DNA from: an uncultured Eubacteriales bacterium
GTDB taxonomy: Bacteria > Bacillota > Clostridia > Oscillospirales > CAG-272
NCBI GenBank assembly: GCA_910586545.1
Contig: CAJUIQ010000016.1
Span: forward strand, 1 to 38,138
Reading direction: 5' to 3'
Length of the DNA stretch: 38,138 bases
The stretch's first letter is position 1, and each line of letters opens with the position of its first letter. The notes below the pieces were generated by a model that had not been told where the DNA came from, did no database searches, and was given only the letters and a program-made list of their open reading frames with translations. A program made the position numbers and the translations under genes. Shown here piece by piece: positions 1-8,487 of the stretch.

Positions 1-2
1 AG

Positions 3-965
3 ATGCTGAGAAAGCATTTGAAAAAATCCAACACTGATCATGATAAAAGTCTTAGAAAGATCAGGAACTCAAGGCCCATTCCTAAACATGATAAGACAGG
101 CAGAAAAAAGGAAAAACGCGTTGGAAAGCGCGCCGCTCTGCACGCACATATAAAAGGGCATAAGGGGACTTTTGTTGTATATTTGGTATTACGCCTATTG
201 GTAACTTTTTTAGCGGTTTGGTCTCTGATTAGCGGTAATTATGAAAATTTTTTTCTATGCATTTTGTCTCTCATCTTATTTTTTATCCCATCCTTCGTTT
301 CGCAAAATTTTGGAATACAGCTTCCGGAGACTTTGGAGATCATTGTTCTTCTGTTTATTTTTGCGGCGGAAATTTTGGGGGAAATATCCAGCTTTTATGT
401 GCGCATTTCTTTTTGGGACACAATGTTGCATACCATAAACGGATTTTTGTGTGCCGCTATCGGATTTGCTTTAGTAGATATTCTCAACCGTTCCACAAGG
501 TTTAGATTTCAACTATCCCCTTTGTTTTTGGCAGTTGTAGCATTTTGCTTTTCCATGACCGTTGGCGTGGTTTGGGAATTTTTTGAATTTTTTATGGATC
601 AGATTTTTCTTTTAGATATGCAGAAGGATTTCGTCGTAAATACTATTTCCTCCGCGATGCTGGGCCCGGCGGACAGCGCTGCACCTGATATGATTCAGGA
701 TATTGTGGATACCGTCATTATCACTGCGGACGGAACCCAGTATCATTTGTCGGACTTTGGTATTCATGGATACTTGGATATAGGCATTATTGATACAATG
801 AAGGATCTTATCGTAAACTTTATCGGTGCCTTTGTGTTTTCCATAATCGGATTTTTCTATGTGAAATCCAGAGGCCGCGGCAGCTTCGCACGACGGTTTA
901 TCCCTACGCTGCGGGAGAAGAACGCGACACAGCAGCAGGCGAAAGAGGAAAAAGAAGATTTGTAA
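3..965 (+). CDS. Polytopic membrane protein, DUF2238/YjdF-like
   Basis: This 320-residue protein has a very basic N-terminus (about residues 1-55, rich in Lys/Arg) and then about six hydrophobic segments near 57-77, 82-99, 110-130, 141-162, 173-197 and 268-290. Residues around FWDTMLHTINGFL (about 138-150) and GVVWEFFEFF (about 188-197) resemble the conserved His/Gly and Trp-Glu motifs of DUF2238-type inner membrane proteins, whose function is not established. A soluble loop of about 65 residues precedes the last membrane segment. The ATG lies only two bases from the window edge, so no ribosome binding site can be seen and the true start could be further upstream. It is followed by its own intergenic gap and a strong promoter for the next operon, so it is probably a separate unit. 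Confidence 0.6.
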   Translation: MLRKHLKKSNTDHDKSLRKIRNSRPIPKHDKTGRKKEKRVGKRAALHAHIKGHKGTFVVYLVLRLLVTFLAVWSLISGNYENFFLCILSLILFFIPSFVSQNFGIQLPETLEIIVLLFIFAAEILGEISSFYVRISFWDTMLHTINGFLCAAIGFALVDILNRSTRFRFQLSPLFLAVVAFCFSMTVGVVWEFFEFFMDQIFLLDMQKDFVVNTISSAMLGPADSAAPDMIQDIVDTVIITADGTQYHLSDFGIHGYLDIGIIDTMKDLIVNFIGAFVFSIIGFFYVKSRGRGSFARRFIPTLREKNATQQQAKEEKEDL

Positions 966-1036
966 AAAGCATGTGCGGCGCATGTTAAAACTTTTTGAAC
1001 AACCAGTAAATATATGCAAATGAAATGGTTTTTTTG

Positions 1037-1065
1037 TTGACAAGTATAGTGGATTGTGCTATATT
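1037..1065 (+). promoter_or_regulatory. Sigma-A-type promoter of the amidohydrolase operon
   Basis: TTGACA at 1037-1042 and TATATT at 1060-1065 are separated by 17 bp, and a TG one base before the -10 gives an extended -10. A second TATAAT lies just downstream at 1067-1072. The predicted start of transcription is about 25-30 bp before the amidohydrolase ATG. Confidence 0.75.
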
Positions 1066-1099
1066 TTATAATGTAAAATGATAGTTGGGGGCGGTGTCG

Positions 1100-2128
1100 A
1101 TGTTCGGAGTAAACGTCACAGATTACGACCGGAAGGTATACGAAGAAGAACTGGCAGATTTCTTGCCGGACAATATTTTGGATGCCCATGTACATATTTA
1201 TAAAGAAGAGATGCAGCGCGTTCGCCCCGAAAATCGAAAGGGGTGTGTGAACTGGCCCCATATGGTGGCGCCTGATTTGACTATCGAAGATATGGAACAG
1301 TCTTTTTTACAGATGTTTCCGGGGAAAACTGTAAAAGCGGTGATAATGGGTATGCCCACATGCCGCTTGGACGAGGTAAACCCTTATGTGCTCTCTTGCG
1401 CAAAGGACAGAAATCTGCCTGCGTTGTACTGTACCAACTGGGATACCAGTCCGGAGGAGATCCGCGCGGCGATGCAAAGCGGATTTTGTGGAATTAAGCC
1501 CTATTTGAACAATTCCCCTTCTTATATCCCCGCTGGAGAAGTGCGAATTTTTGACTTTTTGCCCCATGCCCATCTACAAGTGATGGATGAACTAGGGGGC
1601 GTTATTATGCTCCATATCCCGCGTTCTTTGCGTCTGCGAGATCCGGTAAATTTGGCGCAGATGATGGAAATTGAAGAAAAATATCCCGGGGCGCGGGTAA
1701 TTATTGCGCATATCGGGCGTGCTTATGTTCCGGATGATATTGGCGATGCCTTTTCCATTTTGAAAAATACAAAAAATATGCTGTTTGATTTTACAGCGAA
1801 TACCCTAACTCTTGCGATGGTGAAATGTATCGAGGCGGTGGGAACAAAGCGGATTATGTTTGGCTCCGATATGCCCATTACAAAAATGCGTATGTATCGT
1901 ATCTGTAAGGAAGACCGATATGTAAACGTGGTGCCAAGAGGAGCGTACGGAGATGTATCGGGAGATCCCAATATGCAGGAAACGGACGATACAGGCGAAA
2001 TGACCACTTTTATGTATGAAGAACTGCGTGCGTTCAAGAAATGCGCCCAGGAGATGGGACTGACGAGAACGGATGTGCAGGACATTCTGTGCGGCAACGC
2101 GGCCAGATTGTTTCATGTTGACTTTTGA
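1100..2128 (+). CDS. Metal-dependent amidohydrolase (amidohydro-2 / COG2159-like TIM barrel)
   Basis: The 342-residue protein has the metal-ligand layout of amidohydrolase-2 family TIM barrels: DAHVHIY near the N-terminus (His30 and His32), GIKPYL in the middle, MLHIP, AHIGRAY, and FGSDMPI toward the C-terminus, where the Asp would be the catalytic metal ligand. Family members hydrolyse or decarboxylate small carbon substrates in the cytoplasm; the substrate here cannot be read from sequence. I chose the ATG at 1100 because the G-rich stretch at 1087-1092 acts as a ribosome binding site at good spacing; an in-frame TTG at 1085 is less likely. It is the first gene of an operon with an isomerase-like protein 23 bp downstream and a solute-binding lipoprotein, which suggests catabolism of an imported sugar-like compound. 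Confidence 0.8.
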   Translation: MFGVNVTDYDRKVYEEELADFLPDNILDAHVHIYKEEMQRVRPENRKGCVNWPHMVAPDLTIEDMEQSFLQMFPGKTVKAVIMGMPTCRLDEVNPYVLSCAKDRNLPALYCTNWDTSPEEIRAAMQSGFCGIKPYLNNSPSYIPAGEVRIFDFLPHAHLQVMDELGGVIMLHIPRSLRLRDPVNLAQMMEIEEKYPGARVIIAHIGRAYVPDDIGDAFSILKNTKNMLFDFTANTLTLAMVKCIEAVGTKRIMFGSDMPITKMRMYRICKEDRYVNVVPRGAYGDVSGDPNMQETDDTGEMTTFMYEELRAFKKCAQEMGLTRTDVQDILCGNAARLFHVDF

Positions 2129-2151
2129 CAAAGGTAGAGTGGAGTTTATAT

Positions 2152-3537
2152 ATGAATAAATGTAAAATTGGATTTCTTCCCTTATACATAAAGCTGTATG
2201 ACGACTGCGGCCTTACAATACGGGAAAGATTGGAACCTTTTTATGAAACTTTGGCAGCGGCGCTTGAGCAGGACGGATTTACCGTACTGCGCACCTCTTT
2301 TTGTCGGGTAAAGGAAGAATTTGCTGCGGCAGTGGCTATGTTCGAAAAAGAGGGAGCAGATTGCATCGTTACATGGCACGCAGCCTACTCTCCATCGCTG
2401 GAGTCTATTGATGTACTAGCGGGAACAAAATTGCCTATTGTAGTACTGGACACAACAGAAACCTTTGATTTTAGCCCTGCCCAGTCTCCTGATGAAGTAA
2501 ATATTAATCACGGAATTCATGGTGTGATGGATATGACCAGTATGCTCCGCAGAAGGGGCAAGGCATATGCGATTGCGGCAGGTGCCCATCCTCAGTCGGA
2601 TGTTGTAAAGCGCGCAGGCCGACTAGCGCGCATCGCAGCGGGTGCCAATAGCTTGGCAGGATCCAGAGTGGGAACCATCGGCGGAAGCTTTGATGGTATG
2701 GGTGACTTTCTAATTTCTGATGAAGAACTGCTTGCGCGCTTTGGCGTTACAGCAGTGTATTCTGAAGGGAAGACGCTTTCTGCACTTGCCGATTCTGTGA
2801 CTCAGGACGAAATCGACGCGGAAATACGTGCGGATTTGGATATGTGTCAGGTACTGGAGCCGTTTTCCACAGAAACGCATACAAAAACGGTGAAAAATTG
2901 TCTTGCAGTACGTAAGTGGATCCAGCGGGAACAGCTGGACGCTTTTACAGTCAACTTCCGGGAAATTCGGCCGGAAAACGGACTTACTGTAATGCCGTTT
3001 ATGGAAGCCTGTAAGGCTATGGCGCGAGGAATTGGATATGCCGGAGAAGGGGATGTACTTACCGCAGCCCTTACCGGCGCCTTGATGCGTGGATTTGGAG
3101 AAGCGGCTTTCGTGGAAATCTTTTGTCCCGACTGGGAAGGCGGAACCTTGTTTCTCTCCCATATGGGTGAATTTAATCTGGCACTTTGCGCAGATAAGCC
3201 GGAAATCAAGGAGATCCCTTTTGTCTTTGGAGACGCAGAGGATCCAGTGGTGTGTTACGGTTGTTATCAACCGGGTGACGCCGTATTTGTAAACATATTT
3301 AAGGATGCAGAAAAATATAATTTGCTTATATCTCCTGTAAAAATGTTGGATCATCCAAATGATCGTTTTGCAGGAACTGTGCGTGGATGGATGCAGCCTA
3401 GTGCCCCACTTCCGGAGTTCTTAGAGGCAATTAGCGCTGCAGGTGTGACCCATCACTCATGTCTGGTTTATAATGCTTCTCTTTCGGAGCTGGAATATTT
3501 CGGTAATCTGTTAGGGTTGCATGTTATAAAAGTTTAG
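2152..3537 (+). CDS. L-fucose/L-arabinose isomerase family protein
   Basis: The 461-residue protein matches the general plan of the FucI/AraA-like family: an N-terminal alpha/beta region that starts KIGFLPLY and contains GADCIVTWHAAYSP and LPIVVLDTTETFDF, a central region with RVGTIGGSFDGMGDF, and a C-terminal region with VNFREI, MPFMEACKAMARGIGYAGEGD and HMGEFNLAL. Family members interconvert aldoses and ketoses with Mn2+; many distant members, probably including this one, have unknown substrates. The ATG at 2152 follows GTGGAG at a normal distance. The gene is 23 bp downstream of the amidohydrolase and 32 bp upstream of the lipoprotein gene, so the three are almost certainly cotranscribed. 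Confidence is high for the family and low for the reaction. Confidence 0.75.
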   Translation: MNKCKIGFLPLYIKLYDDCGLTIRERLEPFYETLAAALEQDGFTVLRTSFCRVKEEFAAAVAMFEKEGADCIVTWHAAYSPSLESIDVLAGTKLPIVVLDTTETFDFSPAQSPDEVNINHGIHGVMDMTSMLRRRGKAYAIAAGAHPQSDVVKRAGRLARIAAGANSLAGSRVGTIGGSFDGMGDFLISDEELLARFGVTAVYSEGKTLSALADSVTQDEIDAEIRADLDMCQVLEPFSTETHTKTVKNCLAVRKWIQREQLDAFTVNFREIRPENGLTVMPFMEACKAMARGIGYAGEGDVLTAALTGALMRGFGEAAFVEIFCPDWEGGTLFLSHMGEFNLALCADKPEIKEIPFVFGDAEDPVVCYGCYQPGDAVFVNIFKDAEKYNLLISPVKMLDHPNDRFAGTVRGWMQPSAPLPEFLEAISAAGVTHHSCLVYNASLSELEYFGNLLGLHVIKV

Positions 3538-3569
3538 TAATAAAATTATTATAAAATGGAGAAGAAACG

Positions 3570-5090
3570 ATGAAAACAAAAAAGATTCTTGCAATGATTC
3601 TAGTTGTTTCCATGGTAGCTATTCTCTTTGCTGCATGCGCGGAGAGTGGTGGTAGCGAGGAATATACTCGCCCGAACAATGAGGGAAACAACAGTCCCGA
3701 TGACGACTATCCATCGGCAAACTACAACAAAGAGAAGTTCACCTTCCTTGTTATCAAACATTCCGATACTACAAAGGACTACTATGGCGGTCCTTACATT
3801 GATGCGGAGGCCTACAAAGGTACTGCCATTAATGACGCAGTATACGAGAGAAACATGATTGTGGAAGAAAAATACAGTGTTGATATTGAAGAAAGAACCG
3901 AAGTCAACGGTGAGCCTGCAGAACTGCTCAACAATCTGTACATGGCCGGAGACTTTACCTACGATGTAATTTACGGCTGGGGATATAAGCTTGGAAAATG
4001 CATTACAGAAAACTATTTTGCTGATTTCAATAGTCTTGAAAATGTTGATCTGACCAAAGAGTACTGGAGCCCTACAGCGATGGAGGACTTGACCATCAAT
4101 GGCAAACAGTATCTGAGCATTAACGATATTTCCATGAACAAACTGGAATGGGCAGGATTTTTGTTCTACAACAAAAAGTTGATGGACGACTACAATGTGG
4201 AAGCAGATCTGGGTGCCTCTATATACGATTTAGTGAGAGACGGCAAGTGGACTCTGGATACTTATCTGAATATGTTAAGTTCCGTATCTAATGATTTGGA
4301 TGGCGACGGTTCTATTACGAAAAACGACGTGTTTGGTTTGGTAGACGGTGATGGACTGGGAACATTTGCTTCAGGTGCAAGCGGTATATTCAATACGATT
4401 AAAAATGACGATGGCACATATTCTTTGAGTATATACGATCAGAAGGTTCTGAATATTGCTGAAAAAGTAAATGCGGTTTACAGCAACAGTAAATTTGTAA
4501 AGGACTATGAAGAAATCTGGCAAGGCGCAGATGCCTCTGGCTACAACGACATGTGGGAATATGCGCGTTCTTTCTTTGCAACAGATCATGCACTTTTCTG
4601 TGGCGGCAGCGCATATCTGACCAGTGAGTTCAGAGAAATGACCTCCCCCTATGGTATTCTTCCTTACCCCAAATATGATGAAACACAGTCTGAATATTAT
4701 AGTGAAGTATCTAGCCTTGCTTCTATTTTTGCAATTCCTTCTACGTACAGAACAGATATGAGCACAGCAGGCCCTGCAAGAACAGGTATGATTTTGGAGT
4801 ATATGGCTGCAAAATCCAATGAAATCCTGCTTCCTAAGTACTATGAAGAAGTGTTGCATAAACAGCGTCTGGATAGTGAAGACGACCGTGAAATGATGGA
4901 TATTATCCGTAATTCTATTCGGTATGAGTTTACTGATATGATCGGACTGGAATCCTTCCAGGAAACAAAGGCAAAGATCTATGAGAAGCCGAATTCGGCA
5001 GCTTCTACTTATACACGTGCCGAAAGAAAAATGACCAAGGAACTGAATGATTTCTATACTAAAGTGCTTACAATGGGTTCTGAAGGTTAA
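3570..5090 (+). CDS. ABC-type extracellular solute-binding lipoprotein
   Basis: The 506-residue protein starts with a lipoprotein signal peptide: a Lys-rich n-region, a hydrophobic core, and FAAC with Cys23 as the likely lipidated residue, followed by a low-complexity Ser/Gly/Asn/Asp linker to about residue 55. The rest resembles family 1 (sugar-type) extracellular binding proteins. An acidic loop DLDGDGSITKND (242-253) looks like an EF-hand-type calcium site, which occurs in this family. The ribosome binding site is GGAGAAG before the ATG. It is last in the operon with the amidohydrolase and isomerase-like gene and is closed by a strong terminator. No permease or ATPase gene is adjacent, so it must borrow a transporter encoded elsewhere or act as a binding-only sensor. 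Ligand unknown. Confidence 0.85.
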   Translation: MKTKKILAMILVVSMVAILFAACAESGGSEEYTRPNNEGNNSPDDDYPSANYNKEKFTFLVIKHSDTTKDYYGGPYIDAEAYKGTAINDAVYERNMIVEEKYSVDIEERTEVNGEPAELLNNLYMAGDFTYDVIYGWGYKLGKCITENYFADFNSLENVDLTKEYWSPTAMEDLTINGKQYLSINDISMNKLEWAGFLFYNKKLMDDYNVEADLGASIYDLVRDGKWTLDTYLNMLSSVSNDLDGDGSITKNDVFGLVDGDGLGTFASGASGIFNTIKNDDGTYSLSIYDQKVLNIAEKVNAVYSNSKFVKDYEEIWQGADASGYNDMWEYARSFFATDHALFCGGSAYLTSEFREMTSPYGILPYPKYDETQSEYYSEVSSLASIFAIPSTYRTDMSTAGPARTGMILEYMAAKSNEILLPKYYEEVLHKQRLDSEDDREMMDIIRNSIRYEFTDMIGLESFQETKAKIYEKPNSAASTYTRAERKMTKELNDFYTKVLTMGSEG

Positions 5091-5108
5091 ATAAAGCAAA
5101 ACAAAAAT

Positions 5109-5138
5109 AAAAAGGATGGCGATAGCGCCATCCTTTTT
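5109..5138. terminator. Bidirectional intrinsic terminator
   Basis: A 13-bp perfect stem (5109-5121 with 5126-5138) around an ATAG loop has an A-run on the left and a T-run on the right, so it can end transcription of the lipoprotein operon on + and of the DUF3892 gene on -. Confidence 0.9.
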
Positions 5139-5144
5139 ATAGTA

Positions 5145-5444
5145 TTACTCGCGTGTAACAGACGGTAGATTTCCAAGATTATTGTTTTCCGTACCATCAG
5201 GCAAAGATTTCAAATATTCCGTGCCCCGATTGGTAGCAATACCGACCCCCTGGATATCTCCTTCTTTTGCAAGCTGTACCCCCTCTTCCCGTGAAACAAT
5301 ACGTCCGTCAGAAAGTTTATATCCCGTCACGCGTCCTTCTTCCTTTACCAAAGCGACAATGGACTGGGCGTTAGATTTTGGCGAAGGAATTTCCTGAAAG
5401 GTGTTCAGCGGCAGACTAGATAAACCGTGTTCGTTCTTTTCCAT
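5145..5444 (-). CDS. DUF3892 family small protein
   Basis: The 99-residue soluble protein matches the DUF3892 pattern: a central VTGYKLSDGRIVSREEG block, then AKEGDIQGVGIATNRGTEYL, and ending in LPDGTENNNLGNLP. The family is common in Firmicutes and has no established function. I chose the ATG at 5444 because AAAGGA lies about 6-7 bases upstream on this strand; the frame continues back to a TTG at 5459, which would overlap that site. It lies 69 bp downstream of the dehydratase-activase gene on the same strand and no clear promoter separates them, so it may be read through from that operon. Confidence 0.75.
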   Translation of the reverse strand: MEKNEHGLSSLPLNTFQEIPSPKSNAQSIVALVKEEGRVTGYKLSDGRIVSREEGVQLAKEGDIQGVGIATNRGTEYLKSLPDGTENNNLGNLPSVTRE

Positions 5445-5513
5445 AAAAGTTCCTTTCAATAAAACTTGTGTAGCTGCCTTTGTAGTATTTGCAGAAGTTA
5501 TCTGCTTATTCTT

Positions 5514-6458
5514 TTATCCGGCAGATCCCTCGCAGCGTTTTCCCCAACTATCCAGCAGTGTGTTGCCCCGATAAAATTGAACAATTTCACAATTGTTGGT
5601 GCATCCGCTGCAAATATGCGCCTTAGTAACATAGTCCATTTGCAGCATAGAAAAGTCAAAAGGTTTTCTATGCATTGCCTTTTTTTGAGATAAAATTGCC
5701 GCGCCAAGCGCTCCCATTAAGTGAGAATCTGCATCTACATGGATTTTTTCTCCAAGCTCCTCTTGAAATGCTGCAAGTACGCCTTTGTTTTTGCTGACGC
5801 CACCTTGAAATACAATCGGCGGGACGATCTGTTTCCCTTTGCCAACATTGTTTAAATAATTTGCAGCTACAGCGCGGCATAAGCCGGCTACCAGATCCAT
5901 CTTGCTGTACCCGGCTTGCGCCTTGTGAATCATATCTGATTCGGCAAATACGGTACATCGGGCGGCAATTTTCGCGGGAGACTCTGACTGGATTGCCATA
6001 TCACCCATAGCTTCAATTGGAATTTCTAATCGTTTTGCTTGAGAAGACAGAAACGCTCCTGTACCGGCAGCACATAAGGTATTCATAGCGTAATCTTTTA
6101 CAATACCGTCTTCTATCAAAATAATTTTTGAATCCTGCCCACCAATTTCAATAATAGTCCGCACATCAGCGTGTCTGGATAAGGTACCTACTGCATGGGC
6201 TGTAATTTCGTTTTTTACTACATCTGCATGCAGCATAGCTCCAATCAGCTTTCGCGCAGACCCTGTTGTACCAATAGAACAGATTTCAGCTTCTGGCGCC
6301 TGTTGATGCAGTGTGTTAAGCAACCGTTTTACCGCGCCGATAGGATCTCCTTGCGTCCATATATAGGCATTTGCCAAAATAGTTCCTGTATGGTCAATGA
6401 ACACGCCTTTTGTGGAGATGGAGCCGATGTCCACGCCTAGACTGACTATATTTTTCAT
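5514..6458 (-). CDS. 2-hydroxyacyl-CoA dehydratase activase (HgdC/BadF-type ATPase)
   Basis: The 314-residue protein is an ASKHA-fold activase. Residues 8-18 (GVDIGSISTKG) form the phosphate-1 loop, TIIEIGGQDSK (101-111) the second nucleotide motif, and Cys129 (NTLCAAGTG) and Cys168 (AARCTVF) are the two cysteines that in HgdC bind a [4Fe-4S] cluster shared between two subunits of a homodimer. The C-terminal extension contains CSGCTNNC, which is typical of the BadF/YjiL branch. Such proteins use ATP to push one low-potential electron into a partner iron-sulfur protein. The start at 6458 has AAAGGA upstream. The start overlaps the end of the preceding gene by 65 bp, which is unusually long and suggests tight translational linkage with it. 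Confidence 0.9.
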   Translation of the reverse strand: MKNIVSLGVDIGSISTKGVFIDHTGTILANAYIWTQGDPIGAVKRLLNTLHQQAPEAEICSIGTTGSARKLIGAMLHADVVKNEITAHAVGTLSRHADVRTIIEIGGQDSKIILIEDGIVKDYAMNTLCAAGTGAFLSSQAKRLEIPIEAMGDMAIQSESPAKIAARCTVFAESDMIHKAQAGYSKMDLVAGLCRAVAANYLNNVGKGKQIVPPIVFQGGVSKNKGVLAAFQEELGEKIHVDADSHLMGALGAAILSQKKAMHRKPFDFSMLQMDYVTKAHICSGCTNNCEIVQFYRGNTLLDSWGKRCEGSAG

Positions 6459-7515
6459 GCTGCTGTTTCCTTTTCATTTCGATCATATCCATAAAAGCTT
6501 CTATCCGAGTTTCCAGGCCTGCTTCTCCAGTCTGGGTATCGAAGCTCAAATGCAAAATGGGGATATCGTAGTCCCTGCTGATTTGGTCCAGCGCCGGCTG
6601 TGCATTTAATTCTGGCGTACATCCAAAGGATTTCATATGAATCAGTCCATCGTAGCCATCTTTGGCATACTGCCGGCTACCTGCTACACTGTCTACGCCG
6701 TTGGCGCCGACAGTGTATTGCAGATATCCCCTGGAGCTGTGCAAAGAGCGTCTGTCTCTTTTTCCAAACAGCAGAAAACTGGCGCTCATTTTTCTGCTGA
6801 CGATAATGCCGCCTTTCGCCAATCGTTTTTCCAGAAAGTGATTGCTATAAGGTTCCATGAGAGTATAAAGTTCACCAACGATTCCAACACGCAGGGGATT
6901 TTGCGGCATATGTGTTTCAATGGCATGATAACGCGTTCTATATTTATTGTAAATTCTATATAATCCTATTATAGAATTTTCGGCTGCCAGTTCTTTTAAA
7001 AACAACTTTTTTGTATTTGTAAAATGCTTGGCATTTTTTGCAAAGCCGATTTGTTCCCGCAAGAAATAATCCAGCTGGTCCATAAAGTATATACGCATAA
7101 TAGCCTGCAAAACGGCCTTGGAAAACATAGAAAAAGTTAAATTCGAATTCAGCTTTTTACAGGTTTCATATATATTTTGCGGGCGTGCTTTTTCTCGTGA
7201 GAAACAGAGAAAGGTAAAGTCATAACCCAAGTCCCTTAGAATTTGTTCTTGAACCTCTCCATAATATCCATAGCGGCAGCCGAGTCCGGTCTGCAGCAAT
7301 ACGTTGGCGCCTGCTTCTAGCAGTTCAATATAATTTCCCATATTATATTTAAAGGGGGCGCAAACAAAATCCGGGCTGTGCCGTCCTCCTAGTTCCACCG
7401 TTTTTTGTGTAAAGGGAGGTGGTGAAACGATTTCTGCCGTGGGAAATAAGTCTTGCAGCAGCCGGCGAATGGGGATATGGTAATCCCCTAGATGAGGGTA
7501 ACCGATTTTAAACAT
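6394..7515 (-). CDS. HgdB/DUF2229-type iron-sulfur partner of the activase (subunit 2)
   Basis: The 373-residue protein resembles the HgdB-like/DUF2229 proteins that accept electrons from BadF/HgdC activases. Three separated cysteines sit in characteristic contexts: Cys52 (DFVCAPFKYNMGNY), Cys80 (TGLGCRYGYYGEVQ) and Cys299 (MKSFGCTPELNA), the usual number of ligands such subunits offer to a cluster. The start at 7515 is preceded by GGAGG at ideal spacing. It overlaps the preceding gene by 8 bp and the activase gene by 65 bp, so the three behave as one translational unit. In many Clostridia these parts are domains of one long polypeptide with a fused activase; here they are separate proteins. 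Whether it is a true 2-hydroxyacyl-CoA dehydratase or a reductase with another substrate cannot be decided from sequence. Confidence 0.8.
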   Translation of the reverse strand: MFKIGYPHLGDYHIPIRRLLQDLFPTAEIVSPPPFTQKTVELGGRHSPDFVCAPFKYNMGNYIELLEAGANVLLQTGLGCRYGYYGEVQEQILRDLGYDFTFLCFSREKARPQNIYETCKKLNSNLTFSMFSKAVLQAIMRIYFMDQLDYFLREQIGFAKNAKHFTNTKKLFLKELAAENSIIGLYRIYNKYRTRYHAIETHMPQNPLRVGIVGELYTLMEPYSNHFLEKRLAKGGIIVSRKMSASFLLFGKRDRRSLHSSRGYLQYTVGANGVDSVAGSRQYAKDGYDGLIHMKSFGCTPELNAQPALDQISRDYDIPILHLSFDTQTGEAGLETRIEAFMDMIEMKRKQQHEKYSQSRRGHRLHLHKRRVH

Positions 7516-8416
7516 AGGGCCTCCGCTTAGAGAGAATATCAACAAAGCTTTCAATTCGTGTTTCCAATCCCGCGGCCGCTGTATGCTCGTCCAGCAGAAT
7601 TTGAATAATGGGCACGTTTTGTACCCGGCGCAGCACCAGTTCATTTACCAATGCATCGCTGCCACAGGGAAATGCGGTAAGCAGAATAATTCCGTCAACC
7701 TGATTTTTGCATAACTCTATGGCGCCTATCATTTCTTTGTTTAGTGCCCAATACAGATCATTGGATATTTCTTTGGACAGAGCACGGCATAGCCGACGGT
7801 TGCATTTATCTGAAAACACAGGTATAACGCCTTGTTTGGCAATCATTTTTTGCAACTGTCCTCCCACGTAGGCATCGTGGATTAAATATGGCTGCGACGC
7901 AATCAAGATTTTTTTGCCGGATTCGTGCAGATGCATACTTTGTATACGCATATTTTGTTGTTCCAAGCGTTGCTGTGCACAGCAGCCGGCGCGATATGCT
8001 TGAAATGTGGCGCGTTTGCTTTTTCCAAGCGCGTGTCCCATTTTAATAAATGCGGCAGCTTCACTCCCACGCAAGCCTATGTCCAGATTATAACTTATAA
8101 TGGATGCGCTGGGAAATGTATTTTGCACAACATCTGGAAGCCCCCAGAACCGAACGCAGTATTCTTCTGTTTTATTGGTTCTGGAAAACCGAGGCACCAA
8201 AATTCGATCACATTTTCCAATTAATGTTTTTACATGCCCCATAAATATTTTCAGCGGCAAACAGTTTTCGTCCAATGTAGTTTTTGTTCCCATTTCCAGC
8301 GTTTCTTTGCTCGTGTCGGCGCTGACTTCCACGTCAAATCCTAATTCGTGGAAAAAAGTTTCCCACAGTACGCCGTAACGATAGTATAGCAGCGCCTTGG
8401 GCAGTCCGATTTTCAT
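7508..8416 (-). CDS. DUF2229-type iron-sulfur partner of the activase (subunit 1)
   Basis: The 302-residue protein begins KIGLPKALLYYRYGVLWETFF, a hallmark N-terminus of DUF2229 acyl-CoA dehydratase-activase-related proteins. It contains Cys52 (DENCLPLKIFMGHV), Cys87 (EEYCVRFWGLPD) and Cys251 (AFPCGSDALVNEL), mirroring the three-cysteine spacing of the next gene product, so the two probably form a heterodimer. I chose the ATG at 8416 with GGTGAT just upstream; upstream in-frame starts lack a convincing ribosome binding site. A weak -35/-10 pair can be drawn between this start and the terminator of the preceding gene, so this is likely the first gene of the three-gene operon. Biochemical role beyond low-potential electron transfer is inference. 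Confidence 0.75.
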   Translation of the reverse strand: MKIGLPKALLYYRYGVLWETFFHELGFDVEVSADTSKETLEMGTKTTLDENCLPLKIFMGHVKTLIGKCDRILVPRFSRTNKTEEYCVRFWGLPDVVQNTFPSASIISYNLDIGLRGSEAAAFIKMGHALGKSKRATFQAYRAGCCAQQRLEQQNMRIQSMHLHESGKKILIASQPYLIHDAYVGGQLQKMIAKQGVIPVFSDKCNRRLCRALSKEISNDLYWALNKEMIGAIELCKNQVDGIILLTAFPCGSDALVNELVLRRVQNVPIIQILLDEHTAAAGLETRIESFVDILSKRRPYV

Positions 8417-8487
8417 ATGCATCACCAAATGTAGTATGGCCGATTTTGTACAGTTTATTCCACCCTTTTCAAAATTTTCCAGGCGTG

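Noticed and set aside
966..996. Weak hairpin AGCATGTGC/GCGCATGTT followed by TTAAAACTTTTT after the first gene
   Set aside because: The stem needs two G-T pairs and has almost no loop, and the T-run is displaced, so I do not call it a terminator.
2152..3537. Specific call as L-fucose isomerase with a fucose pathway
   Set aside because: The protein is shorter than true FucI (about 590 residues) and no fuculose kinase or aldolase is adjacent.
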